A DNA stretch of 64,000 nucleotides from Oenococcus kitaharae (GTDB lineage: Bacteria > Bacillota > Bacilli > Lactobacillales > Lactobacillaceae), in contig NZ_JANJQP010000002.1 in NCBI RefSeq assembly GCF_025758695.1, forward strand, positions 372,001-436,000, written 5' to 3'. Below the pieces are notes generated by a model, which did not search any database, was not told where the DNA came from, and saw nothing but the letters and a program-made list of their open reading frames with translations. How positions within the stretch are numbered: the stretch's first letter is position 1; the number at the start of each line of letters is the position of its first letter. This document shows positions 25,298 to 34,100 of this stretch, piece after piece. A program made the translations under genes and the position numbers.

Positions 25298-26502
25298 GAT
25301 TTTCTCCTTAGATAGCCTGATTTTGTCGCGAGCAGAATAATTTGAATCAGAATTTCTAGGGCTAGCACATAACAGGCAATCACGAGCATCCCCTTAGCGA
25401 AGGTTAGCCCGTTTTGCGCGTACATAAAGCTTTGCAGGCCTGTGACCAGTCGGCCGACCTGAAAGTAGGGAAAAGGATAGATAGAATAATCGCTAGCGAT
25501 GCCACAGTAAGGATACCAGTAGATGCGCTCAAAAAAGACGAGAATGGCCAAGGCCAACGCTGTCAGGAATTCGTTTTTTAAAATAAGGTTCAGCAAGATG
25601 GCTAGCCGGCTGATCAAAAGCCCCAAAATTGCTAATAATGCGATTGCCTGAAGCAATTCTAGTGCAGGTTGAATTTGTGTGAAATAGGGGTAAAAACGGC
25701 CATTATGTGCCAGAGGATGATTGATCAACCAGTCGGAAAAGCCGAAGCGCAGGCCGTTTACAAGGGCGACCAGTGCGATCGCGATGGCCGAAAGAATCAG
25801 CCAGCTCGTCAATGCCGCGGCCGTCTTGGACCAAGTACGCCGATACAAAGAAAGTGGTTGTCCGAGAAAAATCGACCGATGTTTTCTATCGGAAACCAAT
25901 TGATCGCAGACGATGATGATCAAAAGGAGAAAAAAGACTGAAATTGCGTCGGATTTTAGAAAATTAAGCGTACTGCCGGCCGATGAAGCCTCTTCAAGCA
26001 TGTGACGGTTGACAGACTTGCTTTTAGCTGCTGCTCGATAGTAGCTGGCTGAATAACGATAATAATAATTGGCCGAATCCACAAAACCCATTGGGTAGTT
26101 ATTCGTATCGCCGTAGTTGGTCGGATAACTCATGTTTTGGGCAGCGCCTTGTTGATACCAGCGCGTGAAGGCCGGAAAATAAGCAGCGCTGTCACGGGCA
26201 TATTTCTGCCAATTATGGCTTTTCAGATCTGCAACCCGGCGACTATTGATGGCGATTGATTTAGGATAGAAGGTCAACACAGGACCGTTGGGAATATGAT
26301 GTGCACGTACATGGCGCAAAGTGCGGATTTGATAATTGTTATTCTGTGTCAGCAGTTCTTGATTGACGCGCTCGCCTTGAAAAGTTTTCTGGCTGAAAAA
26401 GATTGCAAAGATGACGGCCAGCAGCAAAAAAACTGTGATTGCCAGGCGGTTCTTTTTGCGTTTTAGAATTCGTTTTAATTCAAAAAGAAAATTAGCTTTC
26501 AT
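25294..26502 (-). CDS. ABC-2 type permease subunit A
   Basis: A 402-residue membrane protein. It has a first membrane segment at about 18-36, an extracytoplasmic stretch of about 150 residues rich in Tyr and Asn, and six C-terminal hydrophobic segments. The segment LIIIVCDQLVSDRKHRSIFLGQPLSLYRRTWSKTAA is the typical membrane/cytoplasm boundary of ABC-2 permeases. AAAGGAGGAC precedes the ATG. The genes overlap by four bases on each side, showing tight coupling. Confidence 0.82.
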   Translation of the reverse strand: MKANFLFELKRILKRKKNRLAITVFLLLAVIFAIFFSQKTFQGERVNQELLTQNNNYQIRTLRHVRAHHIPNGPVLTFYPKSIAINSRRVADLKSHNWQKYARDSAAYFPAFTRWYQQGAAQNMSYPTNYGDTNNYPMGFVDSANYYYRYSASYYRAAAKSKSVNRHMLEEASSAGSTLNFLKSDAISVFFLLLIIIVCDQLVSDRKHRSIFLGQPLSLYRRTWSKTAAALTSWLILSAIAIALVALVNGLRFGFSDWLINHPLAHNGRFYPYFTQIQPALELLQAIALLAILGLLISRLAILLNLILKNEFLTALALAILVFFERIYWYPYCGIASDYSIYPFPYFQVGRLVTGLQSFMYAQNGLTFAKGMLVIACYVLALEILIQIILLATKSGYLRRKS

Positions 26503-27602
26503 GAGAGGCGTCCTCCTTTTTTAAAATTAGTCAGCAGGGACAAGACAAGGGAACTGACGATAATCAAGACCAGCACAATGACGTAATAAATCGGCAGCAG
26601 ATTGGTATGCAGGCCTATGATAAAGCCCGCATCGCCGCTGAGAATCTGCTGAGGATTAAGCAGTGACAAGATGCCAAAGATATTAGCCGGCAAGGAGAAA
26701 AGCAGGCCAAAGCCGATGCCAAAAAAATAATTGACTGGCGTGAACTGTTCGACGATGCGTCCTAATAAGGAAAAAAGCAGCGATAAAATCAGGCTGGTTA
26801 AAAGAATCAGTGCGAATACGAGCCAGTAATTGATAGCCTGAAAGCGGTCAAAAGACAAAAAGATAATTTTACAAAGAGTTAAGCGAGCACCAAATAATAA
26901 GGCAGACAGGGCGACTAACACACTACTGAAGACTAGAGAACAAAGAGTGATGGCAGCTGTTGCCAGAAAATTCGCGATGGTATAGAGGCGATTTTTTATA
27001 GGCAGACCCTTGAAGGCCGATTTTCTTGTATCGCTGATTGAGCCGACCGCCGCTGCAATAATGGCACAGAAAAGACTGAAGGCTGTCAGCAAAAGGCCTG
27101 TCCAGTTACTTAAGACATCGGCCAGTGTACGGATATGGGAATTTTCATTGCGGCCATGAGACAGGTAGTAGTGATCCAGCGCGATGCGTGCCTGGACTTG
27201 CGGATAGGAAAGAGAATTTCTGACAGGAATATGGTGGCGGTAGGCAAATTGCTTGAGCTGTGTTCGGCGTAACGAGAGATCCAATTGACTAAAAGAACTG
27301 CCATGCTCCATCTGGTCATCGGCCAAGACACCAGCCACTTGATTCAGCTGGCTTTGAAGGTTTTTGTAGCTGGCCTGAATGGCTGCTGGGATTTTTGCAT
27401 AGCCATCGTAGACGACCAAAGCATTCTGTGAAGCCTGATATTCACTGGCATTCTCGTTAATGCGGCTGCCCATTTGTCCGAAAAGAGACGAAAAACTGAA
27501 CGCGAAGCTGGCAACGATGATCAGACCGGCCAGTACAGCAAAAAAATGCGATTTTTTCAATCGCATGAAAGTAAATCTGATTAAAGCTCCCAGCACCTGC
27601 AT
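26499..27602 (-). CDS. ABC-2 type permease subunit B
   Basis: A 367-residue membrane protein of the same architecture as subunit A: N-terminal segment (about 20-40), extracytoplasmic region, then six hydrophobic segments. I place the start at ATG 27602 because TATAAT (minus strand, 27615-27610) ends exactly seven bases before it. Longer in-frame starts at 27650 or 27611 would overlap or precede this box. No ribosome-binding site is seen. First gene of the three-gene operon. Confidence 0.75.
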   Translation of the reverse strand: MQVLGALIRFTFMRLKKSHFFAVLAGLIIVASFAFSFSSLFGQMGSRINENASEYQASQNALVVYDGYAKIPAAIQASYKNLQSQLNQVAGVLADDQMEHGSSFSQLDLSLRRTQLKQFAYRHHIPVRNSLSYPQVQARIALDHYYLSHGRNENSHIRTLADVLSNWTGLLLTAFSLFCAIIAAAVGSISDTRKSAFKGLPIKNRLYTIANFLATAAITLCSLVFSSVLVALSALLFGARLTLCKIIFLSFDRFQAINYWLVFALILLTSLILSLLFSLLGRIVEQFTPVNYFFGIGFGLLFSLPANIFGILSLLNPQQILSGDAGFIIGLHTNLLPIYYVIVLVLIIVSSLVLSLLTNFKKGGRLS

Positions 27603-27966
27603 TAAAGCCATTATAAAGAAAAACGGTTGGGGATGGGGGAGTTTGTGCATTTATCGTTGACCTGTTGTCTTGCCTGCAAGCGATCCCTTGTCTGAGTTAC
27701 GATAAATCTCTGAAATCAGTAAATCTATATCGTTATAGGACGATTCTTTTGTTTTGGATCTCAAATTGCTAAAAAAGTTTGTGAAAAAGATTTTTTTTTA
27801 AGAAAAACGAGCGCAATTATTCCACAGGGAATGAGATTTTATGATAACGATTTCACATTTATGGGTTGAGAATCGTTGATTTTATAAAAAAACACTAAAA
27901 ATTTCAAAAAACTATTAAAAAATTACACTAATATATTATTTTTTTACATTCATTTTCTGCGTCTAA

Positions 27967-27976
27967 GTGCTATATT
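27967..27976 (+). promoter_or_regulatory. extended -10 promoter of the adhesin gene
   Basis: TGC-TATATT (27968-27976) in a very AT-rich region is the best -10 candidate, with TTCATT 16 bases upstream. Transcription would start near 27983 and give a leader of about 130 bases. Confidence 0.45.
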
Positions 27977-27993
27977 CCTTTATGGCACATTCC

Positions 27994-28077
27994 GCCCGCT
28001 TTTGTGATGAGCTCTTTTAGAACGTTTCACAAACGGCTGATTCTGATCAGATCATTTCAGCACAAAAGTAACCGGGC
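27994..28077 (+). promoter_or_regulatory. structured 5' leader of the adhesin mRNA
   Basis: GCCCG-CTTTTGTG (27994-28006) pairs with CACAAAAG-taac-CGGGC (28061-28077): 13 base pairs with one 4-base bulge. Inside lie a CGTTT-CAC-AAACG hairpin (28023-28035) and the palindrome TCTGATCAGA (28042-28051). The stem closes before the ribosome-binding site, so it may be a stability or regulatory element. No known riboswitch family is recognised. Confidence 0.5.
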
Positions 28078-28113
28078 ATTGCTGCAGTTTTAAATTCACT
28101 GAGGAGTTTATCT

Positions 28114-31100
28114 ATGTATAAGGTATTTCAACGGACGTATGCGATTATCATGACTTTGATTCTTGCCTTCCAATATATTGGAATCGGTTCGCAAGTCTAT
28201 GCTGTCACTACGTCAGCACAAAGTGGTACTAGTATTCGCCTGGAAAGCGTCAAAGCTGATCCAGAGAATGCAAATCAATATAATTTGAAGGTTGATCTGC
28301 CAACGGCAACTGCTGACAGCGACTATCAGATTTCTCTTAATTCGCCACTGGCTTTTAAAACAGCTGATGAACAAGCGACAAAAGAGAATTCGTCAGTTAC
28401 TTATGTGACTGAAAAGAACGATATCAAGCTGACTGCCAAAGCAGGCAGCCAAGGTGAAGTGACAATTCCAGTCACTTTGGACAGCAGCTCAATCGGCAAC
28501 ACGAGCAAAATCGAGCTGACCTATCAAGATCAGAAAGTTTCTGCTGATTTGACTCAAGCGACCTCGTCTACTAGCAGTGCTGCTTCATCATCGGTTGCAA
28601 GTTCTTCAAGTGCAAGTGTTGCTAAGCCGGCAGCGAGGGCTCCTAGGATTATGGCTGCAAATGATGCTCATGATATTTCTCAATATTTGCCAGCTAGCGA
28701 TAACGGCACAATCATTGATTCGGCTGACATTACAGTGAATGGCAGCCCTCTTGTGGACGGCCAATCACTGAATGCCAGTGACAGGATTGATATTGCCTAC
28801 ACTTGGTCTATTCCAAATGATCTGTTAAATGGTTATCAGCTACAAGCTGGTGATACTTTTAGTTTCCAATTACCTTCTAATATTACTTATCGTCCTAACA
28901 GCACCCCTCTTCCTGCTGGCCCATATGTTAACTACACGATCGATAACCAAGGCAAAGTTACTTTTACTTTCACTGATCAGGTAGAAGGTCATTCAGATAT
29001 TAGTGGCACCTTTAACTACAACCAATCACAAATCAATGTGAATGTTCCCGGGACGACTACAATTGATATCCCGGTTAAAAGTGGTGATCAAACAACTCAC
29101 ATTGTTGTTAATCCAACCGGCGGCCACGATATATCGAAAGCTGGCAGCCTGTCGGCAGGCCCTAATCCTAAACAAGCTATTTGGGATGTCACTATCAATA
29201 CAGACGGGCAGCAGCTAGATGATGCTACCGTAACAGATCCAATGCCAGCTGGCACCACACTTAGCAATACGGCTGTTTATCCACTAACAATCGATATGAA
29301 CGGTCATGTGACTGCTACTGGTGCAGCCTTGGTTCCTGGAACTGACTATACAGTTGACGCGAATGGCACTGTTCAATTTAGCGGCACTTATGCGCATACG
29401 CACCAAGCATTTAAGATTGAATATACGACAAATATCAATTCCTCAGCCATCCCAGATGATGGTGGCACTGTTACTTTCACTAACCAAGCGACTTTAACCA
29501 ATAATGGTAAAGATTACACAGCTTCTGCTTCTGTCTCGCCAACCTACGGCGGCTTGCTTGCAAAAGGGTTTGATGGTACCGATGGTGGCAGCCAGAAATA
29601 CAAGTGGCACGTTGATTATAATTTTGGTGAAAAAAGTCTGCCTGCCGGGACAACGCTGACGGACAGTCTGGTTGGCGATCAAGTTTATACGGGCACACCG
29701 ACGTTAACATATCGCAATGGTGGTACTGTACCAGCTTCCGATTACAAGATCACTTATGATTCTAGCAACAAACAAATGACGATTACTTTCCCGAACGGAT
29801 TGAATAGCGGCATCGTCATTAATTATGATTCGCAAGTAACGACACCTATCAATGGGTCAACGAGCATTAGCAATAATGTTACAAGCAATAACAAAACAGC
29901 GACTTCTGGTGGGAACACAGTTGGTGAAGAAGGGCTGACCAAGGGTCATGATCATGTTGACTACAACAATAAAACCTTACAGTGGCATCTGAATATTAAT
30001 GATGGCCGTCAGGAAATGCATGGTTATACTTTGACAGATACCATGTCACCGGCTGGCTTAACTATCGTGCCGGGTTCATATGTTCTGCATGATAATGTGA
30101 CAAATACCGATGTTGCAGCTTCTAATTACACAATCGCACCAACGAGTGATGGTTTCAAAATTACATTTATTGGTTCCTTAGCTGTTACGAGTGATAACTA
30201 CACTTTGACTTACACGACTGGTTTTAACGGCTTGCAACTGCCTGCCAATGGCCAATGGACAAACTCTGCCGACGCTACTTGGGTGGATAGGAATGGTGCT
30301 ACCCACAAGAATCATGCGGACGACACCTTTCAGCCGCACACACCTTTTGTAAGCGACGGCACAAAGTCTGGCAGCTATAATGCGCAGACCAAGCACATTA
30401 CTTGGACCGTGATCGCTAATTACAACCAAATTGCACTAGACAATGCAAGCATTTCTGATGATATTATTGGTGATCAGGACTATGTCGCAGGCAGTGCACA
30501 GCTGTATGAGGCAACGATTAATTCATCCAATGGACAGGCTATCCAGGGAGCCTTGGTTAATTCGGCTAACATCACTTACACACCTGCTGCAGATACGACC
30601 GGCGGTACACAAGGTACATTGACAGCGATTCTGCCAAGCCCAAGCAGCAAAACTTATATCCTGACCTATGAGACCAGTCTGACTGGGAAAGTGATTGACC
30701 AAGATTCATATGATAATACTGCCAAATATACTAATGGACAGAGTGAGCATGATTTAACAGCTTCAGTCTCAGTGCCAAATAGTGGCAGTTATGTCGCAAA
30801 GACTGGTGAACAAGATACAACTGATTCCGCATATGCGAAATGGTATTTAGGTGTCAATGAATCACAATCTACAGTTCACAATGTCACTCTTGTAGATCAT
30901 CCTTCAACGAACCAAATCATTGATCCAAATTCAATTGCCATTTATGGTGCAAATATTGATGCTAATGGTGTGATTATGATAAATCCTGGCCAGGCCAATC
31001 AGCATATCTCACCAAATCTCAATGCCAAATTAACAGAAGGCGTTGATTATACGGTTGATTTGCAAACTGATCAGACCACCGGCGTTCAGACGATGACGAT

Positions 31101-34100
31101 TAAGTTTTTGCATGAAATTTCTACTGCTTACGCCATTGAATACCGTGCCTTAATCAATTCTTCTCGTGAAACAGATACATTGGACAATAGCGTTACCGCT
31201 ACTGCTGATGGTGAAAAGACTGTTAATCAGCCAAGCTCCCAATCTATCTCCGTTGCTAATAGTAGCGGTACATCTCAGGGCAAAAATGTCAGTTTGCAGA
31301 TCGTTAAGACGGATCAGGATTCTGGCACACCATTAGCAGGTGCGAAATTCGAGTTGTGGTCTATCAGTAACGGCCAAAAGGGTATGCTTTTGAGAAGCGG
31401 TACGACTGATGCTTCTGGCCAAATTACTTGGGGAAGCATCAAGAGTGGCAATTATCTTTTGTTTGAAACACAAGGCCCAACGACTGATGGTTACATTGTT
31501 CCTGCTGACCTAATTTCGGGACGCAGAATTACCGTTCCAAATACCACGACAGACAACACGACTGTTACTCAGAGTGTAACCAACCAAAAGGGGACCGTTA
31601 CCTTAACAAAAACCGATGCCGATACAAGCAGCGTCTTGCCTGGTGCAATCTTCAGCCTTTACAGTGCTAATGGCAATTTGATTCAGGCTGGTTTGACGAC
31701 TAATAAAAATGGTCAGCTGACTTATTCGGGCCTGGATGCTGGCAGTTATTACTTTGTTGAAACAGCCGCACCTGCCGGCTACAACTTGGATTCTTCGCAC
31801 CATAACTTCACTTTGGATTCCAGCCACATCACGACTAATGTGAATGTCTCGGATTCTGAAACCTCTGGCTCAGTCATTCTCTATAAGACTGATTCCGATA
31901 CGAATCAAGCTTTGCAGGGCGCGGTCTTCCAGTTGTTCCAAGCGAATGGGACACAAGTTGGTGGTGATCGGACAACTGATGCTGCTGGTACAATCCAGGT
32001 TGGCGATCTCAAACCTGGTAATTACTACTTCAAAGAAATTGCCGCACCTGCTGGTTATACCCTTGGTGATACAACGCAATATGATTTCTCAATCGTATTG
32101 GGCCAACAGTCGACGGCCGTAATCGTGAATGCAGGCAACGCTGAGAAACGCGGTTCCTTAGTTATGAACAAGACTGATGCTGATACGAATCAGCCTTTGC
32201 AAGGCGCCATCTTCTCTATCTACAGAGTTGGCAATGCCCAACCAGTTTTGTCAAACCAGACTACTGATGCCAATGGCCAATTTACAGCCAATGGTTTGCT
32301 GCCTGGCAATTACTACTACGTCGAGACAAAAGCACCTGATGGTTATGTCCTTGATGGCTCTCACCATAACTTCACGATTGCCTTCAACCAAGTCACATCA
32401 CTTGGTGTAAGTGCTCAAAACACGAAGAAGACTGGTTCTGCTCGTGTAGCTAAGACCGATGCCGACACAAATAAGCCACTTGCCGGTGCTTACTTTGATC
32501 TTTATCAGGCTGATGGCAACCTAGTTCAATCTAATCTGAGAACTGGTGATGATGGCTATGCCACAGTCAGCAATTTGAAGCCTGGCGACTATTACTTCAA
32601 GGAGACCTATGCACCAGCTGGTTATTCATTGGATTCCACTAAGCAGTACGCCTTCACGATTGACTTCAATCCATCAACAACCGATGTTAAAACGGTCGCT
32701 GTTGCAAATGCTGAAAAGCGCGGATCCGTCATTCTGACAAAGAAGTCCAGCAACGGCCAAAATCTTGCTGGTGCTGTCTTCGAAATTCGCAAGGCATCTG
32801 ACGATAGTGTTGTTGCCTCAAATCTGACAACTGATTCAGATGGCCGAATTCGTAAAGATGACTTACTCCCTGGTGATTATTACTTCGTCGAGACAAAAGC
32901 GCCTGATGGTTATGTACTGAATACTGTTCACACACCATTCACAATTACCTTTAATCCAACAAGCACTCCTGCCACGGCATCTGAGACCAACTATAAGGGC
33001 TCTGCCACTTTGACAAAGACTGACGCACAAGGCAATCCACTGAAAGGTGCAATCTTCAAAGTCGTTGATAAAGATGGCAATGACGTTCAGACTGGATTGA
33101 CTTCTGGTGCTGATGGCAAGATCACAGTGACTGATCTTGCACCTGGTGATTACAGCTTTGTTGAAACGCAAGCACCTGACGGTTATGTCTTGAACACGAA
33201 TAAGACGGACTTCACGATTGCTGCTTCTGCACAAAATGCACCAGCTGTTGTGAATGCCTCCTCTGAATTCATGAACTACCAAGGCACCGCCACACTCACT
33301 AAGACCGATGCTAAGGGCAATCCTTTGCAAGGTGCTGTCTTCAAAGTCGTTGATAAAAACGGCAAAGATGTGCAGACTGGCCTGACTTCGAATGAACAAG
33401 GTATTGTCACTGCTACTAATCTAGCACCGGGTCAATATGAATTTGTCGAAACACAGGCCCCTGATGGTTATGTCTTGAATACGACAGGCACACCGTTTAC
33501 GATTCACACCCAAGCAGCTGGACAACCTGCTGTTGTTAACGCAGCTTCTCAGTTCATTAACTACAAGGGTTCTGCACAATTAACTAAGACAGATGCAACT
33601 GGTCAGCCATTACAAGGCGCGATCTTCAAAGTCGTCGACAAAGACGGCAAAGATGTCCAGACCGGCTTGCATTCCGATGCCCAAGGCAAGGTCACGGTAA
33701 CGGATCTTGCTCCAGGACAGTATCTTTTCTACGAGACACAAGCACCTACAGGTTACGTATTGAACACGACAGGCACACCATTCACGATTCATGCTGCCGC
33801 TAAAGGTGAACCAGCTATCGTGACAGTGGCAGCCAACTTTGTCAATTATCAAGGCAAAGCACAGCTGATCAAGACAGACAAAGATGGCAAGCCATTAGCT
33901 GGTGCAACATTTGAAGTTCGCAATAAAGCTGGTCAAGTCGTTGCCTCTAATCTGACTTCTGACAATCAAGGTGTTGTCAGCGTTGACAAGCTGGCGCCTG
34001 GCCAATATGAATTTGTCGAGACACAGGCACCTGCTGGTTATATCCTAAATACGACTGGTACGCCATTCACAATCCATACGCAAGCCAAAGGCGAGCCGAC

